Counted from the first letter of the stretch, positions 28,463-37,828 are shown. The stretch is 64,000 nt of DNA from Paracoccus subflavus (GCF_004310345.1 NZ_SISK01000003.1:124001-188000); one strand, 5' to 3'. A program made the numbers and translations. The notes: generated by a model not told the origin, from the sequence alone.

Positions 28463-31006
28463 ATGGAAACGCGCCATCTTCCCGATGTCACGGAGATCAC
28501 CCCGTCGGCGGGGGTCGAGCGTGCGTGCCATGGCTGGCGGGCCAAATGCCTGCAACGGCTGATCCGGATGCGCCTGCCGGTACCGCGTTCCTTTGCGATC
28601 CCCGCCGAATCGGTGCAATCCATCGCCACCGGAGGCCAGGTCGATCTGGGCGTGCTGTCTGACCTGTTTTCGCAGGGCGACGGTCTGGTCAGCGTCCGGC
28701 CTTCGGCCCTGATGCCCGAATGGGGGGGGCCGGGCACGGTTCTGAACGTCGGCCTGAACGACAGAACCCACGAACGGCTGGCGCGGCGCATCGGCAAGGC
28801 GAATGCCGACGGGCTCTATCGTCGCTTTGTCCAGGGCTATGCCATCCATATTGCCCGTCTGGACCCCGACATCTTCGCGCAGGAAGGCGAGGATGCGCTG
28901 GCCCAGGCCTTGCGCTGCTATCGCGAGGAAACGGACGAGGATTTTCCCCAGGACCCCGCCATTCAACTGGCCCAGGTCCTGCGATCCATGGCCCGCGCCT
29001 GGGAAGGACCGACCGCCCGTCTGCTGCGCCAGGCCAAGGGCGCGCCCCCCGATGCGCCGCTGGGCCTGGTCGTGCAACAGATGGCCCTGGGCCTGGGGCC
29101 GGGGCTGTGCGGATCGGGCACCATCCAGTTCGTGGATTCGGTGACGGGTGCGCCCCGCGTGACCGGCCGGTTCCAGCGGCAGCACCATGGCGGCACCGAC
29201 GGTGCCGGGGCCGGAACGCTGTTCCTGACCCATGACGAACGCGGTCCCTCGCTTCAGGATACCGCACCCGAGGTGTTTGCCGAACTGATCCGCTTCGGCG
29301 TGGCCGCCCGCGAACGCCTGCGCGAGGAAATGCAGATCGAATTCGTGGTGATCGACGGACATATCGCCATCATCGACGCCACGCGGGTGCAGCGCACCTC
29401 GCGCGCCAGCGTGCGGATCGCCGTGTCGCTGGCCCGCGACGGCATCATCCCGGAATCCGAGGCGGTGATGCGTGTCGAACCCCGCGCCCTGGCCGACCTC
29501 CTGCATCGTCAGGTCGATCCCTCTGCGGTCTGCGACGTGATCGCGCGGGGCATCAACGCCAGCCCCGGCGCGGCCACCGGTCGGATCACCTTTACCGCCG
29601 CCGCGGCCCAGGCGGCAGCGGCTCGGGACGAAGCGTGCATCCTGGTGCGCCGCGAAACCGTGCCCGAGGATATTCGCGGGATGCACGCATCGGTGGGCGT
29701 GCTGACCGAACGGGGCGGCACCACCAGCCATGCGGCGGTGATCGCGCGGGGCATGGGCCTGCCCTGCATCGTCGGCGCGTCCGGAATCAGCATCGACGCC
29801 CGCCAGCGCATCCTGCGCGCCGGTGCCATCACGCTGCGCGAGGGCGACGAGATCACCATCAACGGATCGACCGGAGAGGTTCTGGCGGGCCGCGTGCCAT
29901 TGCTGGAACCGGCGCTTGACGACAACTTCACGCAGCTTCTGGATTGGGCCGATGCCGCGGGCGGGATCGGGGTCCGCGCCAATGCGGACACGCCCGAGGA
30001 TGCCCGCACCGCGCGGCGCTTCAAGGCGCAGGGCATCGGGTTATGCCGGACCGAACACATGTTCTTCGACGCGGACCGCCTGCCGGCCATGCGCGAGATG
30101 ATCTTTGCCGACAAGCCCGAGGATCGGCGGCTGGCGCTGGATCGCATCCTGCCCATGCAGCGCCAGGATTTCACCGACCTGTTCGAGATCATGGCCGGCC
30201 TGCCCGTCACCATCCGCCTGTTCGACCCGCCCCTGCACGAATTTCTGCCCAACGACCGCGAGGGGTTGCGCGAACTGGCCGATTCCCTGGACCTGCCCTT
30301 GTCCGATGTGACCCGCCGGGTCGAGGCGCTGTCGGAGTTCAACCCGATGCTGGGGATGCGCGGGGTCCGGCTGGGCATCACCATCCCGGAAATCTACGAC
30401 ATGCAGGCCCGCGCCATCTTCGAGGCCACGATCGAGGCGAGCCGCAGGGGCGACCCCGTGGTCCCAGAGATCATGATCCCCCTGGTCAGCGCCATGCGCG
30501 AGGTGGAACTGGTCAAGAACCGCATCGACGCGGTGGCGGCGGCGGTCAGGAATGACCGGCGCACGGATTTCACCTATCGTCTGGGCGTCATGGTCGAAAC
30601 CCCGCGCGCCTGTCTGCGGGCGGGCGACATCGCCGCCCATTCCGCATTCCTGTCGTTCGGCACGAACGACCTGACGCAGATGACCTATGGCCTGTCTCGC
30701 GACGACGCCGGCCGCTTCATGGGCACCTATGTCGGCCAGCGCGTTTATGACGAGGACCCGTTCCACTGCCTCGACCAGGACGGCGTGGGCGAGTTGCTGC
30801 TGACCGGCGCCACGCGCGCCCGTCAGGAACGGCCAGAGATCACCATTTCGGTCTGCGGCGAACATGGCGGCAATCCGGAATCGATCGGCTTCTGCCACGA
30901 AGCGGGCTTCGATTACGTGTCGTGTTCCCCTTTCCGCGTGCCTGTGGCCCGTCTGGCGGCGGCCCAGTCGGCCCTGCGGATGCGCCATCGGATCGACGAA
31001 AACTGA
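28463..31006 (+). CDS. Pyruvate phosphate dikinase-like protein with a degenerate N-terminal ATP domain
   Basis: The protein has 847 residues. The middle swivel domain carries the phospho-histidine motif ERGGTTSHAAVIARGMGLP. The C-terminal PEP/pyruvate barrel is well kept: GLCRTEHMFF, EFNPMLGMRGVRLGI, FLSFGTNDLTQMTYGLSRDD and the catalytic cysteine region ISVCGEHGGNPESI. The N-terminal ATP-grasp part is recognisable (VSVRPSALMPEWGGPGTVLN) but has lost the usual GGKGANL glycine-rich loop (here HGWRAKCLQRL) and the normal SMPGMMDT. It may be a true PPDK that has drifted, or a regulatory or PEP-binding paralogue with altered nucleotide use. Confidence 0.8.
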   Translation: METRHLPDVTEITPSAGVERACHGWRAKCLQRLIRMRLPVPRSFAIPAESVQSIATGGQVDLGVLSDLFSQGDGLVSVRPSALMPEWGGPGTVLNVGLNDRTHERLARRIGKANADGLYRRFVQGYAIHIARLDPDIFAQEGEDALAQALRCYREETDEDFPQDPAIQLAQVLRSMARAWEGPTARLLRQAKGAPPDAPLGLVVQQMALGLGPGLCGSGTIQFVDSVTGAPRVTGRFQRQHHGGTDGAGAGTLFLTHDERGPSLQDTAPEVFAELIRFGVAARERLREEMQIEFVVIDGHIAIIDATRVQRTSRASVRIAVSLARDGIIPESEAVMRVEPRALADLLHRQVDPSAVCDVIARGINASPGAATGRITFTAAAAQAAAARDEACILVRRETVPEDIRGMHASVGVLTERGGTTSHAAVIARGMGLPCIVGASGISIDARQRILRAGAITLREGDEITINGSTGEVLAGRVPLLEPALDDNFTQLLDWADAAGGIGVRANADTPEDARTARRFKAQGIGLCRTEHMFFDADRLPAMREMIFADKPEDRRLALDRILPMQRQDFTDLFEIMAGLPVTIRLFDPPLHEFLPNDREGLRELADSLDLPLSDVTRRVEALSEFNPMLGMRGVRLGITIPEIYDMQARAIFEATIEASRRGDPVVPEIMIPLVSAMREVELVKNRIDAVAAAVRNDRRTDFTYRLGVMVETPRACLRAGDIAAHSAFLSFGTNDLTQMTYGLSRDDAGRFMGTYVGQRVYDEDPFHCLDQDGVGELLLTGATRARQERPEITISVCGEHGGNPESIGFCHEAGFDYVSCSPFRVPVARLAAAQSALRMRHRIDEN

Positions 31007-31290
31007 TCCGATTCGAATCAAATTCACGGAAAATATTCCGTTGCATCAGAATATTACCACACGCGCAAAAGTTGATAACTTACCATTTCCCGCCAAACAG
31101 GTGGGTCGGTGTCGGCAATTTGCTGCCGAAATCAAGCGGCTTCCACCGTTTCAGCCATCTCACGGCAAAGTTCCATAGCGTGCTGAATTCATAAAACCGT
31201 AATCATTCCGCTGATCGCTGCGACCGCCACTTGCTCTGGCCCGCGGCGGTCTTAACGGCCTGTCCACCCACGACGGTTATAGGAATGATT
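31007..31290. other. AT-rich intergenic region with palindromes
   Basis: This 284-bp gap is AT-richer than its surroundings and holds no convincing gene. It has GATTCGAATC (31010-31019, perfect palindrome), ACGGAA-AATA-TTCCGT (31026-31041) and a hairpin TCGGCA-N6-TGCCGA (31112-31129). A ribosome site AGGAA sits at its right end before the hydrolase gene. The palindromes are possible operators; none matches a motif I can name. Confidence 0.5.
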
Positions 31291-31953
31291 ATGAGAACGC
31301 TGCTTCAGCGGATGGCGCCCCTTTGCCTGTGCGCCTCTGCCCTGACCTTCATGTCCACAGCCGCCATTGCAGGCAATGGATCGCTGTTTTCGTCTGACGC
31401 CGGACTGTTCGGCGGCGCCCCTGCCAGGGCGCAGCCGTCGGATTCGATGTCGCTTCTTCAGGCAGGCAGCGGGCCGTCGCGGGCGCGTGCGGCGGCGGTC
31501 CGGAACGACCCCCAGCCCGAGGTGGTGCCCGCCAGCACCGGCACCCGGCGCGACCAATTCACCGAACGCGACCTGAACTGCCTGGCCGAGGCCATCTATC
31601 ACGAGGCCCGCGGCGAAAGCGTCAAGGGGCAGGCCGCCGTGGCCGAGGTGGTGTTGAACCGTGTGGACAGCAACAGGTTCGCATCCTCGGTCTGCGGCGT
31701 GGTGAACCAGCCCAAGCAGTTCAGCTATACCATCGGCGGGCGCAAGCCGATCCGGAACAAGTCAGCCTATCTGCGCGCACGCGAGATCGCCCGAGAGGCT
31801 TTGGCGGGCGCACCCCGTATGCTGACCGGCGGAGCGACCTATTTCCACACGCCGGCCGTCAGCCCGTCCTGGGCGCATCGCTTCCAGCGCACGGTGCGGA
31901 TCGGCCAGCACATCTTTTACCGTCCGGGCGGGCAGCGCGTCGCCTCGAACTAG
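31291..31953 (+). CDS. SleB/CwlJ-type cell wall hydrolase
   Basis: The protein has 220 residues from ATG 31291 (AGGAATG upstream). The signal peptide ends near STAAIAGN. After a Ser/Pro/Ala-rich linker, residues about 105-205 form a Hydrolase_2 domain: CLAEAIYHEARGESVKGQAA with the catalytic glutamate, AEVVLNRVDS, VNQPKQFSYT and a C-terminal TYFHTPAVSPSWA. This family cleaves peptidoglycan (an amidase or transglycosylase-like activity, first known from spore germination); in alphaproteobacteria it is a wall-remodelling enzyme. Confidence 0.88.
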   Translation: MRTLLQRMAPLCLCASALTFMSTAAIAGNGSLFSSDAGLFGGAPARAQPSDSMSLLQAGSGPSRARAAAVRNDPQPEVVPASTGTRRDQFTERDLNCLAEAIYHEARGESVKGQAAVAEVVLNRVDSNRFASSVCGVVNQPKQFSYTIGGRKPIRNKSAYLRAREIAREALAGAPRMLTGGATYFHTPAVSPSWAHRFQRTVRIGQHIFYRPGGQRVASN

Positions 31954-32000
31954 GGGCGACGCGTTCCTGCGGGCTTGCCAGCCGCCCGGATTTGCGGTGA

Positions 32001-32810
32001 ATGGCAGGCATGATCCAGCCAGACCGCATCCATCTGCGCGACCATGTCGTCCAGGCCGAAATCGGCGCCTTCCAATCCGAGCGCGGCCGCACCCAGCGGC
32101 TGCGCTTCGAGCTTTCGGTGGACCTGCGCGACCCGGTCGGGGCCGAGGATGACGACGTTGACCGCATCCTGTCCTATGACGTGCTAGTCCAGGCCGTGGA
32201 TGCGGCCCTGGCCGACGGGCGCTGCAATCTGGTGGAAACGCTGGCCGAACGCATCGCGGCCGAGGTTCTGGCCGATCCCCGCGCCGCCCGGATCACCGTG
32301 ACGGTGGAAAAGCTGGACCGCGGCCCGGGCGCCCTGGGCATCACCATCGCGCGCGATGCGGCGCGGATGGCGGTCAGCGGACAGCGCCCCGCGGTGCAGA
32401 TCGTCGTGGGCCAGCCCGACCGTCTGCCCGACGATCTGTCCGGTGGGACCGTGGTCGTGATGCCCGACGGTCCCGCGCGGCCCCTGCCGTGCGGGGGCGA
32501 TCCAAGGCGCATCGCGCTGCTGGGGTTCGATCAGGCCGCCTGGATTCTGGCCGAAGCCCTGGGGATCGAGGTGGCGGAAACCCGCACCGAACTGGATGCG
32601 GCGGTCCGGGCCGGAACTCCGGTCGTCTGGGCGCCCCTGCGCCTGGCGGTCGATGCCCCGGACCTTTCCGCCGAGGCCGCCCCCATGGCCCTGTGGCTGG
32701 CGGGGCGCCTGTCGGCCACCCATATCCGTTTCGCAGGCGCAGGCCCCCTGCCCGATATGCCCGACGGATTATCCGTCAAAATCGGCCGCATGGACGAGAC
32801 CGCCCCGTGA
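32001..32810 (+). CDS. folB: Dihydroneopterin aldolase with C-terminal extension
   Basis: The product is 269 residues from ATG 32001; ATG 32010 is equally possible, since neither has a strong ribosome site. Residues about 8-118 are a FolB domain: DRIHLRDHVVQAEIGAFQSE, LSYDVLVQAVDAAL, LVETLAERIAAEVL and VTVEKLDRG. It converts dihydroneopterin to hydroxymethyldihydropterin in folate synthesis. The remaining 150 residues are an added domain of unknown role, seen in Rhodobacterales relatives. It overlaps folP by four bases (GTGA), tying consecutive folate steps. Confidence 0.88.
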   Translation: MAGMIQPDRIHLRDHVVQAEIGAFQSERGRTQRLRFELSVDLRDPVGAEDDDVDRILSYDVLVQAVDAALADGRCNLVETLAERIAAEVLADPRAARITVTVEKLDRGPGALGITIARDAARMAVSGQRPAVQIVVGQPDRLPDDLSGGTVVVMPDGPARPLPCGGDPRRIALLGFDQAAWILAEALGIEVAETRTELDAAVRAGTPVVWAPLRLAVDAPDLSAEAAPMALWLAGRLSATHIRFAGAGPLPDMPDGLSVKIGRMDETAP

Positions 32811-33787
32811 CCCTGTATCACAGGCCCCTGCCCACCCCCCACGGCCATCATCCCCTGGCGGGTGGCTGGACACGATTTTCCCAAGTCGAGGTTCTCGAGC
32901 GCGGCAAGCCGCCCCGCATTTCGTCCGATATTCCCGCTGACGTGCTGGCGGCACTGACGGCGCCGCGCGTCCCTGTCGCCGGGCTGTCGATGGACCGGCC
33001 CCGCGTCATGGGCATCGTCAACGCCACCCCCGACAGCTTTTCCGACGGCGGGCGCTATGACCCCGCGGAGCAGGGCGAGCGGCTGATTGCAAGCGGCGCC
33101 GACATGCTGGATATCGGCGGCGAATCCACCCGCCCCGGCGCGGCCGAGGTTCCCGTGCCCGAGGAAACCGCCCGCGTCCTGGCCCCGGTCCGCGCGCTGG
33201 CGGGCCGCGTGCCCGTTTCCGTCGATACCCGCAAGGCCGCCGTGGCCCGTGCCGCGCTGGCGGCGGGTGCGGCGATGGTCAACGACGTATCGGGCCTTGA
33301 TTTCGATCCGGCCCTTGGCGATGTGGTCGCACAGGGGGGCGTGCCCTTGTGCCTGATGCACGCCCAGGGCCTGCCTGAGACGATGCAGGACGATCCGCGC
33401 TATGACGACGTGCTGCTGGATGTCTATGATGCGCTGGCGGACCGAATCCGCCGGGCCGAGGCGGCGGGCATCCCCCGCCATCGCATCGTCATCGATCCGG
33501 GCATCGGTTTCGGCAAGACCGAGGCGCATAACCTGGCCATCCTGCAGCGGATTTCGCTGTATCATGGGCTTGGCTGCCCGATCCTGCTGGGCGTGTCGCG
33601 CAAGCGGTTCATCGGCGCCATCGGCGGGGCGGACGATCCGCTGGACCGCGGGCCGGGAACGCTTGCCGTGACGCTGGCGGTGATCGCGCAGGGGGTCCAG
33701 ATCCACCGCGTCCACGATGTCGCGGCTCTGGTCCAGGGAATTCGGCTGTGGCAGGCTGTGGAAAACGACAAAAGGGCAAAACCATGA
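32807..33787 (+). CDS. folP: Dihydropteroate synthase
   Basis: This enzyme condenses hydroxymethyldihydropterin pyrophosphate with p-aminobenzoate; it is the sulfonamide target. The start is GTG 32807, overlapping the folB stop; an earlier in-frame start would sit inside folB. The 326 residues have an unusual 60-residue N-terminal addition before the family core [18 protein letters not shown]. Other signatures are [44 protein letters not shown] and [12 protein letters not shown]. The stop overlaps glmM by four bases. Confidence 0.95.
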   Translation: MTLYHRPLPTPHGHHPLAGGWTRFSQVEVLERGKPPRISSDIPADVLAALTAPRVPVAGLSMDRPRVMGIVNATPDSFSDGGRYDPAEQGERLIASGADMLDIGGESTRPGAAEVPVPEETARVLAPVRALAGRVPVSVDTRKAAVARAALAAGAAMVNDVSGLDFDPALGDVVAQGGVPLCLMHAQGLPETMQDDPRYDDVLLDVYDALADRIRRAEAAGIPRHRIVIDPGIGFGKTEAHNLAILQRISLYHGLGCPILLGVSRKRFIGAIGGADDPLDRGPGTLAVTLAVIAQGVQIHRVHDVAALVQGIRLWQAVENDKRAKP

Positions 33788-35130
33788 GCAGAGGCTTGTT
33801 CGGGACAGACGGCGTGCGCGGGCGCGCCAACACCCACCCCATGACGGCGGAAATGGCCCTGCGCCTGGGGGCGGCGGCGGGACGGTATTTCCGCCGCTCG
33901 GGCGCCAACAGCGCGCATCGCGTGGTCATCGGCAAGGACACGCGCTTGTCGGGATACATGCTGGAAAACGCCCTGACCGCAGGGTTGACCAGCACCGGCA
34001 TGAACGTGCTGCTGCTGGGCCCCGTGCCGACGCCGGCCGTCGGGTTCCTGACCCGGTCGATGCGGGCGGATGTGGGCATCATGATCTCGGCCAGCCACAA
34101 CCCGGCCGAGGACAACGGCATCAAGTTCTTTGGCCCCGACGGCTTCAAGCTGTCCGACGAGGCCGAGGCCGAGATCGAAAGCATCGTCGCGGGCGAGATC
34201 GTTCCCGCCGATCCCGCCCGGATCGGCCGCGCCAAGCGGATCGACGACGGGCGCGGCCGCTATGTCGAATATGCCAAGACCACCTTTCCGGCGGGACAGC
34301 GGCTGGACGGGCTGAAGGTCGTCATCGACTGTGCCAACGGGGCTGCCTATCGCGCGGCGCCCGACGTGTTGTGGGAACTGGGCGCCGAGGTGATCCCCCT
34401 GGGCGTCAAGCCCGACGGATCGAACATCAACGCGGGCGTGGGATCGACCCATCCGGAAGCCTGCGCGCAGGCGGTCCTGGATCACGGCGCGCATCTGGGC
34501 ATCAGCCTGGACGGCGATGCCGACCGGGTCATCATCATCGACGAACAGGGCCGGGTGGCCGATGGCGACCAGATCATGGCGCTGATGGCGGCCCGCTGGG
34601 CCGAGCAGGGGCGGTTGCGGGGCGGCGCCCTGGTCGCCACCGTGATGTCGAACCTGGGACTGGAACATTTCCTTTCGGCCAGGGGCCTGCGGCTGGAGCG
34701 CACCAGGGTCGGCGACCGCTATGTCGTCGAACGGATGCGCGAAGGCGGCTTCAACCTGGGGGGCGAGCAGTCCGGCCATATCGTGATGACCGACTATGCC
34801 ACCACGGGCGACGGGCTGATCGCGGCCATGCAGGTTCTGGCCGCCATGGCCGACACGGGCCACAGCGCCAGCACCCTGGCCGCGCAGTTCGACCCCGTTC
34901 CGCAGCTGCTGCGGAACGTGCGCTATGCCGCCGGGGCCGATCCGCTGTCGGCGGCCGAGGTGCGCGCCGTGATCGCCCAGGCCGAGGCCCGGCTGGCGGG
35001 CACCGGCCGCGTCCTGATCCGCAAGTCGGGGACCGAACCGCTGATCCGCGTCATGGCCGAGGCCGAGAACGAAGCCATCCTGCGCGAGGTCGTGGACGGC
35101 ATCGTGGCGGCGGTTGAAAAGGCAGCCTAA
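33784..35130 (+). CDS. glmM: Phosphoglucosamine mutase
   Basis: Converts glucosamine-6-phosphate to glucosamine-1-phosphate for UDP-GlcNAc and so for peptidoglycan and LPS. The 448 residues are standard. The start at ATG 33784 gives [19 protein letters not shown]. The phosphoserine lies in [17 protein letters not shown], the Mg site in [13 protein letters not shown], the sugar loop in GGEQSGHIV and the phosphate-binding [12 protein letters not shown] at the end. The folP-glmM overlap is common in Proteobacteria. Confidence 0.97.
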   Translation: MSRGLFGTDGVRGRANTHPMTAEMALRLGAAAGRYFRRSGANSAHRVVIGKDTRLSGYMLENALTAGLTSTGMNVLLLGPVPTPAVGFLTRSMRADVGIMISASHNPAEDNGIKFFGPDGFKLSDEAEAEIESIVAGEIVPADPARIGRAKRIDDGRGRYVEYAKTTFPAGQRLDGLKVVIDCANGAAYRAAPDVLWELGAEVIPLGVKPDGSNINAGVGSTHPEACAQAVLDHGAHLGISLDGDADRVIIIDEQGRVADGDQIMALMAARWAEQGRLRGGALVATVMSNLGLEHFLSARGLRLERTRVGDRYVVERMREGGFNLGGEQSGHIVMTDYATTGDGLIAAMQVLAAMADTGHSASTLAAQFDPVPQLLRNVRYAAGADPLSAAEVRAVIAQAEARLAGTGRVLIRKSGTEPLIRVMAEAENEAILREVVDGIVAAVEKAA

Positions 35131-35153
35131 GGCGCAACGGCGTCCCGCAGCAG

Positions 35154-35207
35154 CCGGGGGCGCTTCGCCCCCCGGACCCCCCGAGGATATTTGGACCAAG
35201 GCAAAGG
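35154..35207. repeat. Candidate short interspersed repeat with hairpin
   Basis: CCGGGGG (35154-35160) and the CCCCCGG arm ending at 35175 form a GC-rich stem, followed by ACCCCCCGAGGATATTTGG and a purine-rich tail. It fills the gap between convergent genes. I recall the hairpin-plus-GAGGATATTTGG block as a recurring intergenic element in Rhodobacteraceae genomes, but no second copy is in this window, so this is from memory only. It may double as a terminator. Confidence 0.35.
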
Positions 35208-35209
35208 GT

Positions 35210-36337
35210 TCAGGGCGTTTCCGCAACCGGATCGAAATCATAGATCCAGTCGAACCGCGACAGGATCGCGCCCGGCGCGACCCGGCCGCCCAGACGCAGG
35301 GCGGTATGGGCGAGCAGGCGTTTCGGCCCGGTCAGGTGATAGTTGCGCGCATTGTCGTTCGCTGCCGCGACGATGCGGGCCGTGCGCGGCCTGCGCAGCG
35401 ATTCGTATCGGGCAAGGGCAGTGCCCTGGTCGGGACCAGTGTCCAGGCAGGCGGCCAGGGTCCAGGCATCCTCGACCGCCATGCAGGCGCCCTGGGCCAT
35501 GAAGGGCAGGGTCGGGTGGGCCGCGTCGCCCAGGATCGCGATGCGGCCGTCCTGCCAACGATGCGCAACCTCGTGGCGGAACAGGCCCCAGACATGGCAT
35601 TCGCCGACCCGCGCCAGCCAGTCGGGCACCGGGCCGCGGAAATCGGCAAAGGCCGCGCGCAGATTGGCCGGATCATCGGGACGCGACCAGTCCTCGTCCT
35701 GCCAGTCGCGGGTTTCCAGGACGGCCACGATGTTGCGCAGGCCCCCCGCAAGGGGATAGCTGACCAGATGACGGCCCGGCCCCATAAAGACATGCGCCTC
35801 GGGCGTTTGATCGTCATCCGCAATGACGGCTCGCCAGGCGCTCTGGCCGGTGAAGAACGGCACCTCGCGCCCGTTCAGGGCCATGCGGATGCGGCTGTGC
35901 AGACCATCGGCGCCGATCAGCAGCGGCCCATCGGGCGGGCTTTCGACCTCGCGCCCAAGCTCGATCCGCACCCCGGCCATTCGGGCGGCCTGCACCAGAA
36001 CCTCGATCAGGCGGGCCCGGTGGATCAGGCGAAACCGGGCTTCGGGATAATGCCGCGCCAGATCGAGGCGGACCACCTCGGCCCCGCTGGGGTCACGCAG
36101 GCGCACCCCGCGGCCGGGCAGCGACATGGCGTCGATGGCGGCGCCCAGTCCCAGGGCATCCAGAACCCGCATGGCGTTGGGGGAAAGCTGCAAACCCGCC
36201 CCGACCTCGGCAATGACGGGCGCGCGTTCCAGCACGGTGACATCGGCGCCCCGCCGACGCAGGGCCAGTGCCGCCGTCAGGCCCGCGACGCCGCCCCCGA
36301 CAATGCCGACAGGGCGCGACTGCAAGGCCCCGGTCAT
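35210..36337 (-). CDS. FAD-dependent aromatic monooxygenase family protein
   Basis: The protein has 375 residues and is a group A flavoprotein hydroxylase of the salicylate/3-hydroxybenzoate hydroxylase kind. It has the FAD-binding GIVGGGVAGLTAALALRRRG, the DG motif LLIGADGLHSRIRMAL and the second FAD motif IAILGDAAHPTLPFMAQGA. The substrate is unknown, since no ring-cleavage genes are nearby. It ends convergent with glmM and starts four bases before the dksA stop, so it may be co-transcribed behind dksA. Confidence 0.85.
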   Translation of the reverse strand: MTGALQSRPVGIVGGGVAGLTAALALRRRGADVTVLERAPVIAEVGAGLQLSPNAMRVLDALGLGAAIDAMSLPGRGVRLRDPSGAEVVRLDLARHYPEARFRLIHRARLIEVLVQAARMAGVRIELGREVESPPDGPLLIGADGLHSRIRMALNGREVPFFTGQSAWRAVIADDDQTPEAHVFMGPGRHLVSYPLAGGLRNIVAVLETRDWQDEDWSRPDDPANLRAAFADFRGPVPDWLARVGECHVWGLFRHEVAHRWQDGRIAILGDAAHPTLPFMAQGACMAVEDAWTLAACLDTGPDQGTALARYESLRRPRTARIVAAANDNARNYHLTGPKRLLAHTALRLGGRVAPGAILSRFDWIYDFDPVAETP

Positions 36338-36341
36338 CGGT

Positions 36342-36764
36342 TCAGTCGTCGCGATGGACCCGTTCGCGGCGTTCGTGGCGTTCCTGCGCCTCGAGCGTCA
36401 TGGTGGCGATGGGGCGCGCATCCAGGCGGCGCAGGCTGATCGGTTCGCCCGTCATCTCGCAATAGCCGTATTCGCCCGTCTCGATCCGGCGCAGGGCCGC
36501 GTCGATCTTGCTGACCAGCTTGCGCTGGCGGTCGCGGGTGCGCAGTTCCAGCGCCCGGTCGGTTTCCTCGCTGGCGCGGTCGGCCAGGTCGGGAACGGAC
36601 CGGGCGCTGTCTTGCAGGCCTTCCAGCGTTTCGGCGGACTGATCCAGCAGTTCCTGCTTCCAGGCTTCCAGCTTGCGGCGAAAGTATTCACGCTGCCGGT
36701 CGTTCATGAAGGGCTCATCCTCGGCGGGACGATAGTCCTGGGGCAGGAAGGTCTGGGCTTTCAT
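36342..36764 (-). CDS. dksA: DksA-type RNA polymerase-binding factor with a single cysteine
   Basis: DksA enters the secondary channel of RNA polymerase and, with ppGpp, adjusts transcription in starvation. The start at ATG 36764 follows AGAGGA. The 140 residues keep the coiled-coil tip with two aspartates (D59, D62 in VPDLADRASEE). The zinc-finger region reads YCEMTGEPISLRRLDARP, then ATMTLEAQ: only C102 remains, and the other three positions are T105, T123 and A126. Single-cysteine DksA proteins that do not need zinc are known from Rhodobacter. Confidence 0.92.
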   Translation of the reverse strand: MKAQTFLPQDYRPAEDEPFMNDRQREYFRRKLEAWKQELLDQSAETLEGLQDSARSVPDLADRASEETDRALELRTRDRQRKLVSKIDAALRRIETGEYGYCEMTGEPISLRRLDARPIATMTLEAQERHERRERVHRDD

Positions 36765-36925
36765 TAATCCTCTCCGGCGGCACCGGGATGGAACGACACC
36801 GGCACCCTTGCGCGCCCCCTTAAAGTATGACGTGCTGCTTGTCACTAGGCGAAACGCCAAGCATCCAACGCATCGGGCTATCGCATGGCCTTGTGGCCAA
36901 GCCTTTCACGCCAAAGGAGAGTTTC

Positions 36926-37765
36926 ATGCAATTCACCGGCACCGGCCGATATGTCGCCCCGCCCGACCTGGCGATCGCGGTCAATGCGGCCGTGACGCTG
37001 GAACGCCCGCTGCTGGTCAAGGGAGAGCCGGGCACCGGCAAGACCGAACTGGCCCGGCAGGTGGCAGAAAGCCTGGGCCTGCCGATCATCGAATGGCATG
37101 TCAAATCAACGACCAAGGCACAGCAGGGCCTTTACGAATACGACGCCGTATCCCGCCTGCGCGACAGCCAGTTGGGCGATGCGCGGGTCCATGACGTGGC
37201 AAACTACATTCGCAAGGGCAAGCTGTGGCAGGCCTTCGAGGCGCCGCAAAAGGTCGTTCTGCTGATCGACGAGATCGACAAGGCCGATATCGAGTTTCCG
37301 AACGATCTGCTGCAAGAACTCGACCGGATGGAGTTTCACGTTTACGAGACGGGCGAAACGATCCCGGCCTTGCATCGGCCGGTTGTGATCATCACCTCGA
37401 ACAACGAAAAGGAACTGCCGGACGCCTTCCTGCGTCGGTGTTTCTTTCACTATATCCGCTTTCCCGACGCCGAGACGCTGCGCGCCATCGTCGATGTCCA
37501 TTACCCCGGCCTGAAGCGCGGACTGCTGGATCAGGCGCTGACGCAGTTCTTTGATCTGCGCGACACGCCGGGGCTGAAAAAGAAACCGTCCACAAGCGAG
37601 CTTCTGGACTGGTTGAAGCTGATCCTGGCCGAGGATCTGACAGCCGAGGATTTGCGGCGCGATCCCCACACCCTGCTGCCCCGGCTGCATGGCGCGCTGC
37701 TGAAGAACGAACAGGACGTGGCACTGTTCGAAAAGCTGGCCTTCATGGCGCGGCGGCCGCGATAA
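36926..37765 (+). CDS. MoxR-family AAA ATPase
   Basis: The protein has 279 residues from ATG 36926 behind AAAGGAGA. Walker A is VKGEPGTGKTELARQ (about residues 30-44), Walker B is VVLLIDEIDKADIEF, and sensor 1 is VIITSNNEKELPDAF followed by the arginine finger in LRRCFFHY. MoxR ATPases act as chaperones that mature metalloenzymes, usually with a von Willebrand A (CoxE-like) partner encoded next door. Here the next gene is convergent and unrelated, so the partner is elsewhere. Confidence 0.9.
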   Translation: MQFTGTGRYVAPPDLAIAVNAAVTLERPLLVKGEPGTGKTELARQVAESLGLPIIEWHVKSTTKAQQGLYEYDAVSRLRDSQLGDARVHDVANYIRKGKLWQAFEAPQKVVLLIDEIDKADIEFPNDLLQELDRMEFHVYETGETIPALHRPVVIITSNNEKELPDAFLRRCFFHYIRFPDAETLRAIVDVHYPGLKRGLLDQALTQFFDLRDTPGLKKKPSTSELLDWLKLILAEDLTAEDLRRDPHTLLPRLHGALLKNEQDVALFEKLAFMARRPR

Positions 37766-37776
37766 GAGAGCCCTCT

Positions 37777-37828
37777 GGTCCGCCGCGCCGGACCCCACGC
37801 CAAGGCGGATTCTACGTCCGCCCTGGCG
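37777..37828. terminator. Two adjacent hairpins between convergent genes
   Basis: Hairpin 1: GGTCCG (37777-37782) with CGGACC (37789-37794). Hairpin 2: CGCCA-A-GGCGGA (37798-37809) with TCCGCC-C-TGGCG (37817-37828), an 11-bp stem with one mismatch. No T tract follows on either strand. They probably act as bidirectional, Rho-assisted ends for the MoxR and SIMPL transcripts. Confidence 0.45.

Noticed and set aside
37777..37828. tRNA-like double hairpin after the MoxR gene
   Set aside because: No T-arm GTTCGA motif, no acceptor pairing between the ends and too short for a tRNA; treated as transcript-end hairpins.
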